NCBI RefSeq assembly: GCF_003096555.1
Contig: NZ_QEKM01000001.1
Span: forward strand, 2,604,001 to 2,668,000
Direction: 5' to 3'
Length of the DNA: 64,000 bases
DNA from: Simplicispira sp. 125
GTDB taxonomy: Bacteria > Pseudomonadota > Gammaproteobacteria > Burkholderiales > Burkholderiaceae_C
Notes under the pieces: generated by a model
What the model was told of the DNA's origin: nothing
The model's input: only the letters and a program-made list of their open reading frames with translations
The model's database searches: none
Made by a program: the position numbers and the translations under genes
In this document: one piece after another, positions 1-13,367 of the stretch
Layout of the letters: each line of letters starts with the position of its first letter
Position numbering within the stretch: position 1 is the stretch's first letter

Positions 1-986
1 TTACCGTGGTGGCCGAGGTGCGCGCCGGGCTGAACATGCGCAACGTGGCCGTCAGCGGCGACGGGCGCTGGGTCATGGCGGCCAACTATCTGCCGCGCAC
101 CGCCGTACTGTTCGACGCGGACCTGCAGCTCGTCAAGCGCTTCGACGCCACCACGCTCGATGGCAAGAGCGCCTCGCGCGTCTCGGCGGTGTACGACGCA
201 GCGCCGCGCCACAGTTTTGTGCTGGCGCTCAAGGACATCCCCGAGGTCTGGGAAATCTCCTACGACCCCAAGGCCGGCCCGATTTACGACGGTCTGGTGC
301 ACGACTACAAGATGGGCGAGGCCATCGCCAAAACAGGCTACCAGAACGTGCGCCGCACACCGCTGGACGAGCCGCTGGACGACTTCTTCTTCGACCAGAG
401 CTACAAAAACGTGCTCGGCTCCACGCGCCCCAAGCCGGGTGCGGCCGGGGGCGCGCCCACGGCGCAGGTTGTCAACCTGGACGTGCGCCGCAAGATCGCC
501 GAGCTGCCGATTGCAGGCATGCCGCACCTGGGCTCGGGCATCACGTTTGCGTGGAACGGCACCACCGTGCTGGCCAGCCCCAACCTGAAGGACGGCGCCA
601 TCGACGTGATCGACATGAAGACCTGGAAAACCGTCAAGACCATTCCCACGCCCGGCCCCGGTTTCTTTATCCGCAGCCACGAGAACACGCCCTATGCCTG
701 GGCAGATTCGATGATGGATCCCAAGTCCAAAGACACGCTGACGCTGATCGACAAGAAAACTTTGGCGCCCGTTGCGAGCCTGCGCGAACCTGGCCGCACG
801 CTGGCGCACACCGAATTCACCAAGGATGGCCGCTATGCCCTGGTGAGTGTGTGGGAGGGCGACGGCGCGATCATCGTGTTCGACGCGCAAACGCTCAAAG
901 AGGTCAAGCGCCTGCCCATGAACAAGCCTGTGGGCAAATACAACGTGTGGAACAAGATCACCCGCTCGGAAGGCACGTCGCACTGA
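1..986 (+). CDS. nirN: NirN-like cytochrome d1 domain protein (5' end outside window)
   Basis: Partial: the frame is open from the left edge, so only about 327 C-terminal residues are seen. NirN is a periplasmic d1-heme protein that, in the family, dehydrogenates dihydro-heme d1 to finished heme d1 for the cd1 nitrite reductase NirS. The visible part is a d1-type beta-propeller with motifs LVHDYKMGEAIA, PLDEPLDDFFFDQSYK, GMPHLGSGI, RSHENTPYAW and LAHTEFTKDGRYAL, ending in GKYNVWNKITRSEGTSH. From memory that ending fits NirN better than NirS or NirF, but NirF cannot be fully excluded because the N-terminal cytochrome c domain that would separate them is outside the window. The next gene is an unrelated Mg2+ ATPase, so this is probably the last gene of a nir cluster, which is where nirN often sits. 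Confidence 0.72.
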   Translation, partial: TVVAEVRAGLNMRNVAVSGDGRWVMAANYLPRTAVLFDADLQLVKRFDATTLDGKSASRVSAVYDAAPRHSFVLALKDIPEVWEISYDPKAGPIYDGLVHDYKMGEAIAKTGYQNVRRTPLDEPLDDFFFDQSYKNVLGSTRPKPGAAGGAPTAQVVNLDVRRKIAELPIAGMPHLGSGITFAWNGTTVLASPNLKDGAIDVIDMKTWKTVKTIPTPGPGFFIRSHENTPYAWADSMMDPKSKDTLTLIDKKTLAPVASLREPGRTLAHTEFTKDGRYALVSVWEGDGAIIVFDAQTLKEVKRLPMNKPVGKYNVWNKITRSEGTSH

Positions 987-1020
987 GCATTTTGCCGGGG
1001 CTTCGTCCGGCCGCTCAGAA

Positions 1021-1078
1021 TTTCAATAAAACAGGCTCTAAGGCCCGTCCATCAAGCGTTAGCAGCTATCTATTCAGG
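1021..1078 (-). repeat. Hairpin repeat A, copy 1
   Basis: On the minus strand this reads atagctgctaacgcttgatg followed by a GGCC and an A/T-rich tail, matching the repeat-A copy at 18570. It lies just downstream of nirN. The right half of the hairpin has decayed, so this copy may not fold well. The rest of the 987-1322 gap upstream of mgtA shows no convincing gene. Any short reading frame there lacks recognisable similarity, and no riboswitch-like leader could be made out. Confidence 0.6.
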
Positions 1079-1322
1079 AATTCAAACGACCCACGCAGGC
1101 AGTGACCGGTCGTTCAGTGAAGACCCGCACACCAGCTTCTGACCGATAACGTTTCGTGCGCGGGCGGTCGGCAGCTTGCGGGGCCGCGCATGGCTTTCAA
1201 CATTCCAGCGTTTGCTTGCACCACGGTGATACTCTGCTTGAAGCGCTCATGCTTTTTGCCGCCACGCCTGCAAGCCGAGAACCCGCCCGGCCGCGACGAT
1301 TGCTGCTCCGCAACGGATAAAG

Positions 1323-4056
<2,734 letters not shown>

Positions 4057-4072
4057 GGCGCGGCGCGCAAAG

Positions 4073-4142
4073 TAAATATTTACTCAAATTAGCCTCTAAC
4101 GCTTATGCAGCAAGCGCTGTTAGCTCACTTTTTTGATTTCCA
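4073..4142. repeat. Hairpin repeat A, copy 2 (possible terminator)
   Basis: Contains TAACGCTT-atgcagc-AAGCGCTGTTA, an imperfect stem, followed by a run of six T. It lies between mgtA and the convergent ABC ATPase gene. Its right end (ttccattcaag) runs into that gene's last codons and supplies the TGA stop on the minus strand. It could terminate mgtA transcription. Confidence 0.65.
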
Positions 4143-4143
4143 T

Positions 4144-4914
4144 TCAAGCAACCGTTGACGGGTGCAACGCTGGAGGAACGCTGGGGACAGGCTCCACGCC
4201 CTCGGCAATGGTTTCGTCGCGCGCGATCTTGCCGTCTACCAGTTCCACCAACCGGTCGCAGCGCGCCGCCAGACGCGGGTCGTGCGTGACCACGATGAAG
4301 GTGGTGCCGCGCTCTTCATGGATACGGCGCAGCAGCGCAAACACCTCGGCCGACGATGCGGTATCGAGGTTGCCGGTGGGCTCGTCGGCCAGCACCAGCG
4401 GCGGATTGAGCACCAGGGCACGGGCAATCGCAACGCGCTGCTGCATGCCGCCCGAGAGTTCTCCTGGCCGCTTGTCCATGGCATGGGCCAGGCCCACGGC
4501 GTCCAGCAAGCTGCGAGCACGCTCACGCTGCTCTTTGCTCACCCGACCCTCTCCCATCAGCGCAGGCAGCGTCACATTCTCCAGTGCCGAGAAAGCCGGG
4601 AGCAGGTGGTGGAACTGGAACACGAAGCCCAGCGTATGCCGCCGCAACAAGGTCAACTCTGCATCCTGCAGGTTTTGCACTGCTGTGCCCTGCAAGTGGT
4701 ACTCGCCTGCGGTGGCGGGCTCCAGCAGGCCCAGGATGTTCAGCAGCGTGCTCTTGCCGGACCCCGAGGGGCCCATCAACGCAATAAATTCACCCACCGC
4801 CACCTGCAAGTCCAGCCCGTGCAGCACCTCGGCTTCGCTCGGACGGCCGATGTTGTAGCTCTTCTTGATGCCGGAGAGCGCAATCAGCGCATCGGTTTTG
4901 GACGGCGCGGCCAT
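4144..4914 (-). CDS. ABC transporter ATP-binding protein (LolD/MacB type)
   Basis: Cytoplasmic ATPase of a three-part ABC export system with the two genes upstream. Walker A GPSGSGKS, Q-loop region FVFQFHHLLPAF, signature LSGGMQQR, Walker B VLADEPTGNLD and the switch His in VVTHD are all intact. The LLPAFSALENV stretch and overall size (256 residues) are typical of the LolD/MacB branch, which works with FtsX-type permeases. I chose the ATG at 4914 because it leaves an 8-bp gap after the permease stop; a longer frame opening at 4998 would bury the start inside the permease gene and adds a low-complexity leader. The stop codon lies in the end of hairpin repeat A. The substrate cannot be told from sequence: LolD proper, an MacB-like macrolide or peptide exporter ATPase, or a lipoprotein-related system all remain possible. 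Confidence 0.88.
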   Translation of the reverse strand: MAAPSKTDALIALSGIKKSYNIGRPSEAEVLHGLDLQVAVGEFIALMGPSGSGKSTLLNILGLLEPATAGEYHLQGTAVQNLQDAELTLLRRHTLGFVFQFHHLLPAFSALENVTLPALMGEGRVSKEQRERARSLLDAVGLAHAMDKRPGELSGGMQQRVAIARALVLNPPLVLADEPTGNLDTASSAEVFALLRRIHEERGTTFIVVTHDPRLAARCDRLVELVDGKIARDETIAEGVEPVPSVPPALHPSTVA

Positions 4915-4922
4915 GCGGGCTC

Positions 4923-6149
<1,227 letters not shown>

Positions 6150-6154
6150 GGGCT

Positions 6155-7438
6155 TCAGCGCCCCATGGCGTTGGCCATGGCGCCCCCGGCATCTTCGGCC
6201 TTGGTTGCCAGCGGTACCGCAGCGGGGCGCCAGTCAACCACATGGGGGCGCACGCGCGCACCGGCCGCCGTACCGCCACTTTGCAGCACCACATCGCCCT
6301 CGGCCAGTCCATCCTGCACTTCCAAAGCGCCCAAAGTGCGCAGACCCAGGCGCACACTGCGCACAAGCGCACGGCCGTCCTGCGCCACCAGCACCTCGGC
6401 CCGATCACCCTGCGCTGGCGCACGCAGGGCTGATTGCGGCAGCACCAGCGCGGCGTCCATCCGGGCGGTTTCCACCTCGACGGAAAGCGTCATGTCTTCA
6501 CGCAGAAACGCCGGTGCTTCTCCGGCGAGTGCAAATTCCACCTCGATGGCGCCGCGCTGCGCATCCACTGCAGGAGCCAGACTGAGCACCCGCGCCGCAA
6601 AGCGTTGCCCAGGAAAGGCGTCGGCCAACACGGCGGCACTCTGGCCAGGCCGCAACTGATCCAGGAAGCGTTCATCCACCTGGGCGACGAGCTGTATCGG
6701 ACCGACCAGCGCCAAACCCAACAACGCTTTGCCGGGCTGCACGATCTGCCCCGGCTCCACTTCGCGCTGCAGCACACGGGCATCGGTAGGGGCGCGCAGC
6801 GTGGCCTGTGCGAGGCGCGCCTGCGCCGCGACAGTGGCGGCCCGGGCCACATCCAGCTGGGCCTGCGCCTGGGCCATGTCGGTACCCCCCTCGGCATTGG
6901 CCTGCACCTGGGCACTGGCGCTGCGCACCTGCTCCTGCGCCACAGTGGCTGCGCGGCTTGCTTCGTCGAGCTGCGCGGCGCTGTAGAAACCCTGGGCCAC
7001 GAGCTGCTGCGCACGCACCAGCACCGCCTGGGCCGCGCGCTGCGTGGCCTGTGCCTGCGCCAGCGCCGCACGGGTCGCCGTGCGTGCGCTGCTGCGCAAG
7101 CCGGTCAGGTGCGCCCGCGCCTGACTTTCCGCCGCCTGCGCCTGCGCCAGTGCGGCGCGCCATTCCTGGTCTTCCAGTTGCACCAGCACGTCGCCCGCGC
7201 GCACGGCGGCGCCTTCCAACACGCGCACTTCGGCCACCCGGCCGGTGACGGTGCTGCCCACATCCACACGCGATAGCGTGGCCACCCGCGCTGAAAACTG
7301 CAGGGTACGCACCAATGGCGCACGCCGCACCTCGATCACATCCACCTGCGGTCCGCGCAGCCAGGTGGAGCCCGCCAGCACCGATGCGCCGAGCAGCAAA
7401 GCCGCGCCAAGCCAGAGTCCACGCCGAGGCAGCGTCAC
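6155..7438 (-). CDS. Membrane fusion protein (HlyD/MacA family) of ABC exporter
   Basis: Periplasmic adaptor, 427 residues, linking the FtsX-type permease to an outer-membrane channel. A single N-terminal TM ([20 protein letters not shown]) is followed by a biotinyl-lipoyl-like half ([20 protein letters not shown]), a long Ala/Gln-rich coiled-coil hairpin at about 95-215, and beta-barrel and membrane-proximal segments ([39 protein letters not shown]). The start is a GTG whose bases overlap the ruvB stop (GTGA, 7435-7438), implying translational coupling to ruvB. No TolC-like gene is nearby, so an outer-membrane partner would be encoded elsewhere. Substrate unknown. Confidence 0.87.
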   Translation of the reverse strand: MTLPRRGLWLGAALLLGASVLAGSTWLRGPQVDVIEVRRAPLVRTLQFSARVATLSRVDVGSTVTGRVAEVRVLEGAAVRAGDVLVQLEDQEWRAALAQAQAAESQARAHLTGLRSSARTATRAALAQAQATQRAAQAVLVRAQQLVAQGFYSAAQLDEASRAATVAQEQVRSASAQVQANAEGGTDMAQAQAQLDVARAATVAAQARLAQATLRAPTDARVLQREVEPGQIVQPGKALLGLALVGPIQLVAQVDERFLDQLRPGQSAAVLADAFPGQRFAARVLSLAPAVDAQRGAIEVEFALAGEAPAFLREDMTLSVEVETARMDAALVLPQSALRAPAQGDRAEVLVAQDGRALVRSVRLGLRTLGALEVQDGLAEGDVVLQSGGTAAGARVRPHVVDWRPAAVPLATKAEDAGGAMANAMGR

Positions 7439-8505
7439 TTGGCCGCCCCAGCGTCGAACAAACCGTCGGCCCGCTGTGGCGCTGCAACACCGAGGTGCCG
7501 GTACGCAGCAAGGGTGGCAATACGCCCGCGGGGCGTGCGCTGCAGAAATCCTTGCTGGATCAGGTAGGGCTCGATCACATCTTCGATGGTGCCCGCCTCT
7601 TCGCCAATGCTGGCGGCAATGTTGTCCAGCCCCACGGGGCCGCCGTCAAAGCGGTGGATCACGGCCTCCAGGAGTTTGCGGTCCATCACGTCAAAGCCCT
7701 GCGGATCGACATCGAGCATGGCCAGCGCACGGTTCGCCATGTCCAGCGTAATGCGCCCGGTACCCTTGACCTGCGCATAGTCCCGCACGCGGCGCAGCAG
7801 CCGGTTGGCAATGCGCGGCGTGCCCCGGGAGCGACGCGCCAGCTCGACGCCCCCTTCGGGGTCCATGGGCGTGCCCAGCAGGGTCGCACTGCGCGTGACA
7901 ATGCGGGCCAGCTCCTCGGGCGTATAAAACTCCAGCCGCGCCACAATGCCAAAACGGTCGCGCAGCGGGTTGGTCAGCATGCCCGCCCTTGTGGTAGCGC
8001 CCACCAGGGTGAAGGGCTGCAGATCGAGCTTGATGGAGCGCGCCGCCGGGCCTTCGCCGATCATGATGTCGATCTGGTAGTCCTCCAGCGCCGGATAGAG
8101 GATTTCCTCGACCACGGGCGAGAGCCGGTGGATCTCGTCAATGAACAGAACGTCGTTCTTCTCCAGGTTGGTCAGCAACGCCGCGAGGTCCTTGGGCTTT
8201 TCAAGCACCGGCCCGCTGGTCTGGCGCAGGTTCACGCCCAGCTCGGCTGCAATGATGTGCGAGAGCGTCGTCTTGCCCAGCCCCGGCGGGCCAAACAGCA
8301 GCACGTGGTCCAGCGCCTCACCCCGGTGGCGCGCCGCACCAATGAAAATCTCCAGTTGCTCACGCGCCTTGGCCTGGCCCACGTATTCCTGCATCAGCTT
8401 GGGCCGCAGCGCACGCTCGATGGCCTCTTCTTGCGGCGAAGTGGGCGCTGCAGACACCATGCGCTTGGGGGGAGCGGGGGCGAAGTCGTCGGTTTGGATG
8501 GTCAC
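7435..8505 (-). CDS. ruvB: Holliday junction branch migration helicase RuvB
   Basis: AAA+ motor of the RuvAB complex, 356 residues, which drives branch migration of Holliday junctions in recombination and repair. Walker A GPPGLGKT is at residues 72-79, Walker B DEIHRL follows, then sensor 1 in VGATTRAG, the arginine-finger region NPLRDRFGI and the C-terminal winged helix ending in [14 protein letters not shown]. Length and motifs are normal. Usually ruvB directly follows ruvA; here ruvA is 2.4 kb upstream, with a protease gene and a convergent secreted-protein gene between them. The stop overlaps the GTG of an ABC exporter adaptor gene. Confidence 0.97.
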   Translation of the reverse strand: MTIQTDDFAPAPPKRMVSAAPTSPQEEAIERALRPKLMQEYVGQAKAREQLEIFIGAARHRGEALDHVLLFGPPGLGKTTLSHIIAAELGVNLRQTSGPVLEKPKDLAALLTNLEKNDVLFIDEIHRLSPVVEEILYPALEDYQIDIMIGEGPAARSIKLDLQPFTLVGATTRAGMLTNPLRDRFGIVARLEFYTPEELARIVTRSATLLGTPMDPEGGVELARRSRGTPRIANRLLRRVRDYAQVKGTGRITLDMANRALAMLDVDPQGFDVMDRKLLEAVIHRFDGGPVGLDNIAASIGEEAGTIEDVIEPYLIQQGFLQRTPRGRIATLAAYRHLGVAAPQRADGLFDAGAAK

Positions 8506-8594
8506 GGCGCCAGAAAATTAAATTGGAAATATTCGTCTACGCAAAAACATGTCTCTGCGCAAGGAAAAATACTTTGGTACGGGAATTCACCTAC

Positions 8595-8624
8595 TTGTAC
8601 GAACGTAATTTTTTGTAATATAAC
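8595..8624 (+). promoter_or_regulatory. Possible sigma-70 promoter for the secreted protein at 8700
   Basis: TTGTAC at 8595 and TATAAC at 8619 are separated by 18 bases in an A/T-rich stretch (8506-8699) that otherwise holds no gene. It lies about 75 bases before the ATG, and a purine-rich GAGAGAGGA precedes the start codon. Assigned by eye only. Confidence 0.3.
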
Positions 8625-8699
8625 CTTGGCGGAAGACCATCGATCATATTCACAAATTCCGCTGCGCTTATAAACCCAACAGAGAGAGGACGTTATATT

Positions 8700-9269
8700 A
8701 TGAAATATAAAAATATCTTTTACACTTGCATCGCTGCATTTTCTACAATGTCAGCACATGCCGATCTCCTGAACATCAGCAGCACTTCACTGCAATCCAC
8801 CAATCAGGAAGCCATCGCCTGCACCATCATCGCGAATGGTGGCCCAACTTATGAGGGTTTCAAGGTTCTTGTGGCGTATTCCGAATCCACCGGACCCGAT
8901 TCCAACCCAACACTGCATGTAGATTCATTGAGATCCAGAATTAGCTATTCAAATGGAGATTGGCGAGGCACAGGGTATCTCAATAATGAACCCGTTACCA
9001 ACGGCGCCGATCTCGCAAATCTGTACGCCGGGACACTCGGAAGAACCCCGGGACGTTCCACAGACTCTGCGCTGCTGTTACTTTTCTCACCCGGAGATGC
9101 TGTGTGTGCTTATTCTAAAGAAGTCAGCTCCAGCAGCCTCAAAGGCGTCAGTGTCTCCATTACTGATATCACATCCAAAATACAGGGAGTTCGCAGCACA
9201 TCTACCAGCGAATCATTTTTATTGCAAAAATTAGTTTCTATGCAACAGAAGATAGCACCTACAGAATAA
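8700..9269 (+). CDS. Secreted protein of unknown function
   Basis: 189 residues that I do not recognise. It begins with a clear signal peptide (KNIFYTCIAAFSTMSAHA, cleavage likely after residue 21), so it should be periplasmic or secreted. The mature part is rich in Ser, Thr and Asn and has two Cys (AIACTII and DAVCAYSK) that could form a disulphide. The gene is visibly richer in A/T and in codons such as AAA, AAT and TCA than its neighbours, suggesting a different origin. It lies on the opposite strand between ruvB and the serine protease gene and converges on the latter. It might be a partner or inhibitor of that protease, but nothing in the sequence proves it. Confidence 0.7.
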   Translation: MKYKNIFYTCIAAFSTMSAHADLLNISSTSLQSTNQEAIACTIIANGGPTYEGFKVLVAYSESTGPDSNPTLHVDSLRSRISYSNGDWRGTGYLNNEPVTNGADLANLYAGTLGRTPGRSTDSALLLLFSPGDAVCAYSKEVSSSSLKGVSVSITDITSKIQGVRSTSTSESFLLQKLVSMQQKIAPTE

Positions 9270-9324
9270 TTCACGACAGTGCGAAATTAATAAGCTAATT
9301 TTGTACCATCGCTCCACAAAAATC

Positions 9325-10848
9325 TTAACTCATGCTTGAGACTCGAAGTATTTTCAAAATACTTTCGAGTGCTCGGGACGTATTGCTGTCACTGGCAGAA
9401 CCACCAAGCCATTGACTAAGATTTTCGTTGTAGGCCACGTCAAAACGGCCATACACATCAAACGATGTACCCATGGCTGTGCAAGAAGCCGCGCCGCCAT
9501 ACAGCGTTCCAATCACATGGCGCCTGTCGCCCGAAAACAGTGCCGAGCCACTGCTGCCCCCCTCAGTTGATCCCTGGCTCCAAGCTACGCGCTGAAAGTT
9601 GCCGCTCGTACCACTGCAACTGAACTGGGTGTCCCCTGTCGTGGTGCACCCGATCTGGCCAAGCACACGCCCCTTGCTGATTTTCAGCAAATCTCCACGG
9701 GGATGGTGCAAACCGGCAACCGCCGCCCCTGTTGCCGACTCTCCAAGCGAAGCATCCCAGCCGGCAAAAAAGGCGCCCGCCGGTGGGGCATCATTCAATC
9801 GCATTAAAGATACATCTGTGCTGTTGCTGGCACTCAGCAACACAGCACCGTTATAGCGCTTGCTGCTAGCACTCGACAGCGACCGGCTGTTACAGCTTGG
9901 CGAGCGATAAAACCAATCTGTTTGGATCGTCGATGCCACTGTCTGGTTCGAGATGCAATGGCTTGCACTTAAAAAGTACGGGATCCCTGAATTTTTGAAG
10001 TCGTTAAGCAGCGTACCTGTGCACAAATAAGTACGCCCCCCATTGTTGAACAGCATTCGTGCAACTGCATTTCGCTGATTGGCATAGGTGTCATCACAAG
10101 TCGCATCCAGATGGCAGTCAGCAGATTCATTGATTTTGGCCTGCCCTTCCGGCTCGCCAAGCAAATTTAGCTCACTAAAGATATGCGACAAGCGCGGCAC
10201 AGAAATTTTGAGTGCCGAAGTATCCACGTTCACTGGTAATTCGACTTCCAAAGTCACCTCTTCCGAACCCAAATCGGGAGTCCACCAAGTCCGCGCTTCT
10301 TTACTGCTGTCTCCTGCATTGACATTGCCCTGGATACGCTGCAACAACTCCTCCCCCGTGATCTGGAAGACGATGCTGTTGCGCTCCTGGCTGTAGATGC
10401 GCAGTTTGGCAGCACCAGGAAGGGCGTCTATCTGTACTCCCAAGCGCAGACCTTTCGCATCCTGTGCGGTGAAACTGACCGCCGCAACCTGCCCCCCTGC
10501 AGGGGTTCTATTCCAGCGCAGATGCTGCAGGGTCTGGTCCGGCGTACTGGTCACCCCAATATCGCGCCCTACGCCTACCAATTGCCGCCCCCACTCCGTC
10601 GACACCAAGCTTTTAGACGCTTCCAGCGGCCCCAGCATCACGCGGCTTGTCGTCGTCACCAAGACCGCCTCGCGGGACTTGACCATGGAGGGCAAGGCAG
10701 CCCCCGGCTCCGACATTGACCGCCCCTCGACCCGCAGCACCGTCGCTGATGGAGGCTCCGCCCCCTCAAAGCTACCGCCACAACCGACCAGTGCGGCCAC
10801 CAAAAATGCAACGGCCGCGGAACCCGCACGTTTCCAGTTATTCATCAT
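9325..10848 (-). CDS. Lipoprotein trypsin-like serine endopeptidase (lysyl-endopeptidase-like)
   Basis: Putative exported serine protease of the chymotrypsin fold. The N-terminus is a lipoprotein signal (AAVAFLVAALVGCGG) with the lipobox Cys, followed by a propeptide-like region of about 230 residues. The catalytic domain carries the His in LSASHCI, the Asp in STDVSLMRL and the Ser in GGSSGSALF. The layout CTGTLLND...YFLSASHC, with many Cys, resembles the Achromobacter lysyl endopeptidase group. I start it at the ATG 10848, preceded by a GGGA-like site. A longer reading from 10869 overlaps the ruvA stop and puts charged residues before the signal. It is placed between ruvA and ruvB on the same strand, so it may be cotranscribed with ruvA. 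Substrate specificity is inferred only. Confidence 0.82.
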   Translation of the reverse strand: MMNNWKRAGSAAVAFLVAALVGCGGSFEGAEPPSATVLRVEGRSMSEPGAALPSMVKSREAVLVTTTSRVMLGPLEASKSLVSTEWGRQLVGVGRDIGVTSTPDQTLQHLRWNRTPAGGQVAAVSFTAQDAKGLRLGVQIDALPGAAKLRIYSQERNSIVFQITGEELLQRIQGNVNAGDSSKEARTWWTPDLGSEEVTLEVELPVNVDTSALKISVPRLSHIFSELNLLGEPEGQAKINESADCHLDATCDDTYANQRNAVARMLFNNGGRTYLCTGTLLNDFKNSGIPYFLSASHCISNQTVASTIQTDWFYRSPSCNSRSLSSASSKRYNGAVLLSASNSTDVSLMRLNDAPPAGAFFAGWDASLGESATGAAVAGLHHPRGDLLKISKGRVLGQIGCTTTGDTQFSCSGTSGNFQRVAWSQGSTEGGSSGSALFSGDRRHVIGTLYGGAASCTAMGTSFDVYGRFDVAYNENLSQWLGGSASDSNTSRALESILKILRVSSMS

Positions 10849-10868
10849 TTTTCGTCCCGTTATTGCCA

Positions 10869-11444
10869 TTATTTCGCCAACGCCTTCAGCGCCAGCTTGA
10901 TCCCCTCGCTCACTCCCACATCACCTGGCAAAGCCTTGAGCGCGGCGGCCGCTTCTTTGTCGTTGTAGCCCAGCGCCAGCAAGGCCTGGAGAATATCGGC
11001 CTGCGCTTGCGTGCCTGCGTGCGTACGCACACCATCCATCTCAGCCCCCAGCTTGCCCTTGAGCTCGAGCAGCAGGCGCTCTGCGGTCTTCTTGCCGATG
11101 CCCGGCACCTTGACCAGGCGACCGGCCTCCTGCAGCGTGATCGCCTGCGCCAGATCCTGCACACCCATGCCGCTCAGAATGGCCAGCGCCGTGCGCGGGC
11201 CTACGCCCGATATCTTGATCAGCTCGCGGAACGCCGCGCGCTCCGTAGCGGTGCCAAAGCCGTACAGCAACTGCGCATCCTCGCGCACGATGAATTGCGT
11301 AAGCAGGCCCACCTGCTGCCCCACGGCAGGCAGGTTATAGAAGGTGCTCATGGGCACCTGCACCTCGTAGCCCACGCCCGCGCAATCCACCAGCACCTCG
11401 GGCGGGTTCTTCTCCAGCAGGGTGCCGGTCAATTTGCCTATCAT
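10869..11444 (-). CDS. ruvA: Holliday junction DNA-binding protein RuvA
   Basis: 191 residues; the tetrameric DNA-binding part of RuvAB that holds the four-way junction for RuvB. The OB-fold start [15 protein letters not shown], helix-hairpin-helix motifs ([17 protein letters not shown] and [17 protein letters not shown]) and the C-terminal domain III that contacts RuvB ([20 protein letters not shown]) are all present. The start is the ATG at 11444; the open frame continues upstream, but that extension has no family similarity and overlaps the divergent phoH leader. Its own stop overlaps an alternative start of the downstream protease gene. Confidence 0.96.
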   Translation of the reverse strand: MIGKLTGTLLEKNPPEVLVDCAGVGYEVQVPMSTFYNLPAVGQQVGLLTQFIVREDAQLLYGFGTATERAAFRELIKISGVGPRTALAILSGMGVQDLAQAITLQEAGRLVKVPGIGKKTAERLLLELKGKLGAEMDGVRTHAGTQAQADILQALLALGYNDKEAAAALKALPGDVGVSEGIKLALKALAK

Positions 11445-11490
11445 TGAAGTCCTTTGTCGCCGTTCGGCGCATTCCGACGGAATTATCAAC

Positions 11491-12444
11491 GTGATCCTGC
11501 GCCACACCTTCACTCCCCACAACAACACCCGCCTCACGCACCTGTGCGGGCCTGCCGATAGCCACTTGCGCACGATCGAAGCTGCGCTTCAGGTCAGTAT
11601 TGCCCACCGGCACGAGCAGTTCAAGGTGGATGGCCCCAAGTCCCGCGCTACGCAGGCCCTGGAGGTGCTGCAGGCGGTGTACGAGATGGCCGAGCGCCCC
11701 ATCACCGAAGAGCACCTGCAGCTCATGCTGGCAGGCGATGGCGCCATCACCGCCGAAAGCGAAACCGCCCCTTCCCCGCTGGCCACGCGCCGCGCCGACC
11801 TGCGGGCGCGCACGCCCACACAGGCCCTGTACCTGGACAACATCGCCACGCACGACATCACCTTCGGTATTGGTCCGGCCGGCACGGGCAAGACCTATCT
11901 GGCCGTGGCCTGCGCGGTCGATGCACTGGAGCGCAGCGCCGTGCAGCGCATCGTGCTCACCCGCCCCGCCGTGGAGGCGGGCGAACGCCTGGGCTTTCTG
12001 CCCGGCGACCTGGCGCAGAAGGTGGACCCGTATCTGCGCCCGCTGTACGACGCACTGTACGACCTGATGGGCTATGACAAAGTGCAAAAGGCATTCGAGC
12101 GCAACGCGCTCGAGATTGCCCCGCTGGCCTTCATGCGCGGGCGCACGCTGAACAACGCTTTCGTCATCCTCGACGAAGCGCAGAACACCACGCCCGAGCA
12201 GATGAAGATGTTCCTCACCCGCCTCGGCTTTGGCGCCAAGGCCGTGGTCACGGGTGACGTGAGCCAGATCGACCTGCCCAAGGGCGCCATGAGCGGCCTC
12301 ATCGACGGCGAGCGCGTGCTCAAGCGCGTCAAGGGCATTGCCGTCACGCGCTTTACCAGTGCCGACGTGGTACGCCACCCGCTGGTCGCTCGCATTGTCG
12401 ATGCCTACGATGCCCAGCGCACCCGCCCAGCGCCACGCACCTGA
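11491..12444 (+). CDS. PhoH-like ATPase
   Basis: Cytoplasmic PhoH family P-loop ATPase (YbeZ type), commonly linked to the RNase YbeY in ribosome and RNA quality control. Walker A GPAGTGKT is at about residues 128-135 and the Walker B-like ILDEAQNTT follows; [14 protein letters not shown] is the PhoH sensor region. I choose the GTG at 11491 ([15 protein letters not shown]), which gives the usual family N-terminus. The frame is open back to an ATG at 11422, but that would overlap the divergent ruvA start and add 23 residues with no similarity. ybeY follows 60 bp downstream, the standard phoH-ybeY arrangement. Confidence 0.93.
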   Translation: MILRHTFTPHNNTRLTHLCGPADSHLRTIEAALQVSIAHRHEQFKVDGPKSRATQALEVLQAVYEMAERPITEEHLQLMLAGDGAITAESETAPSPLATRRADLRARTPTQALYLDNIATHDITFGIGPAGTGKTYLAVACAVDALERSAVQRIVLTRPAVEAGERLGFLPGDLAQKVDPYLRPLYDALYDLMGYDKVQKAFERNALEIAPLAFMRGRTLNNAFVILDEAQNTTPEQMKMFLTRLGFGAKAVVTGDVSQIDLPKGAMSGLIDGERVLKRVKGIAVTRFTSADVVRHPLVARIVDAYDAQRTRPAPRT

Positions 12445-12454
12445 ATTCGATTAC

Positions 12455-12500
12455 TACATTTTTCATAGCTGTATGCGCTTGCATATAGGGCGCCAGAGGC
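12455..12500 (+). repeat. Hairpin repeat A, copy 3
   Basis: Reads atagctgtatgcgcttgcat followed by a GGCGCC and the AGAGGCC tail seen in other copies. It fills the phoH-ybeY gap and sits right before the ybeY start, so it lies inside a probable operon rather than at its end. Confidence 0.6.
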
Positions 12501-12504
12501 CAGA

Positions 12505-12963
12505 ATGACACTTAATCAACTCACCCTGTCGCTGCAGTTCGGCCGTTTTGACGACGTCGCCGCACACCGCGCTGCACTGCCGCGCCACAAGGTCACGCGC
12601 TGGATTCGCCACGCCCTGGCACTGGACGCCGAGATCACCGTGCGCATCGTCGATGAGGAGGAAGGCCGCCAGCTCAACCGCGACTACCGGCACAAGGATT
12701 ACGCCACCAACGTGCTCACCTTCGACTACACCCAGGAGCCCGTGGTCACCGCCGACCTGGTGCTCTGCGCCCCCGTGGTCGAGCGCGAGGCGCGCGAGCA
12801 GAACAAGAGCCTGGAGGAACACTACGCCCACCTGCTGGTGCACGGCACGCTGCACGCCCAGGGCTGGGACCACGAAGCCAGCGAGCAGGACGCGCAGGAG
12901 ATGGAGGCCTACGAGACAGCCATCCTGCAGGAACTGGGGTTTGCCGACCCTTATGCCGCCTAA
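12505..12963 (+). CDS. ybeY: Endoribonuclease YbeY (rRNA maturation factor)
   Basis: 152 residues; a single-strand-specific metal-dependent RNase acting in 16S rRNA 3'-end maturation and ribosome quality control. The zinc-binding signature [12 protein letters not shown] (H-G-x-L-H-x5-D-H type) and the upstream [16 protein letters not shown] core are intact. It follows phoH in the same direction, separated by a copy of hairpin repeat A. In many proteobacteria a CorC gene follows, but here a non-coding inverted-repeat element comes next. Confidence 0.96.
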   Translation: MTLNQLTLSLQFGRFDDVAAHRAALPRHKVTRWIRHALALDAEITVRIVDEEEGRQLNRDYRHKDYATNVLTFDYTQEPVVTADLVLCAPVVEREAREQNKSLEEHYAHLLVHGTLHAQGWDHEASEQDAQEMEAYETAILQELGFADPYAA

Positions 12964-12990
12964 CACAGCGCGGCAATGGCACCATCCCTC

Positions 12991-13259
12991 AGAACGTGTT
13001 CAATGTCTTTTGGAGTCGCACAAGTACCTTTTCGGGATGGGATGCAAGGCGCAGTGCGCCGTCCATAGCCCGGCTATGGACAAGCGCTGCAACGCCGCAG
13101 ACCGCCCGAAAAGGCACTTGCCCCAAGGGTTGGAGTGAAATCGGGCGATTGGGCGCCCCATCTGCTGGCATGGGCACGAGCCCATGCGGCGCATCTGGGC
13201 CACCCACTCATCCCGATTGCACTCCAATGCGATCTACCAAAAGACATTGAACACGTTCT
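12991..13259. mobile_element. 269-bp non-coding element with perfect 23-bp terminal inverted repeats (MITE-like)
   Basis: The ends 12991-13013 and 13237-13259 are exact reverse complements over 23 bp (outer end agaacgtgttcaatg). Inside is a perfect 21-bp palindrome around gtccatagcccggctatgg, and a second inverted pair (ggagtgaaatcggg near 13131 against tcccgattgcactcc near 13211). There is no plausible coding frame and no clear target-site duplication. The architecture fits a miniature inverted-repeat element or a structured intergenic repeat mobilised in trans; the mobility is inferred. Confidence 0.7.
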
Positions 13260-13367
13260 CACATAGCAATACAACCTTATTTGCTATTAATAGGTCGAGA
13301 TATTGTGTCGTTTTACACCTAATATGCACCCAAACGACCCAAGACGGCCCCTTTCGCCACAACCTCC

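Noticed and set aside
987..1322. Mg2+-sensing leader or riboswitch before mgtA
   Set aside because: No M-box-like conserved blocks or clear switch of hairpins could be traced; only repeat A was seen.
12991..13259. Target-site duplication of the inverted-repeat element
   Set aside because: Flanks share only a single C; no convincing duplication.
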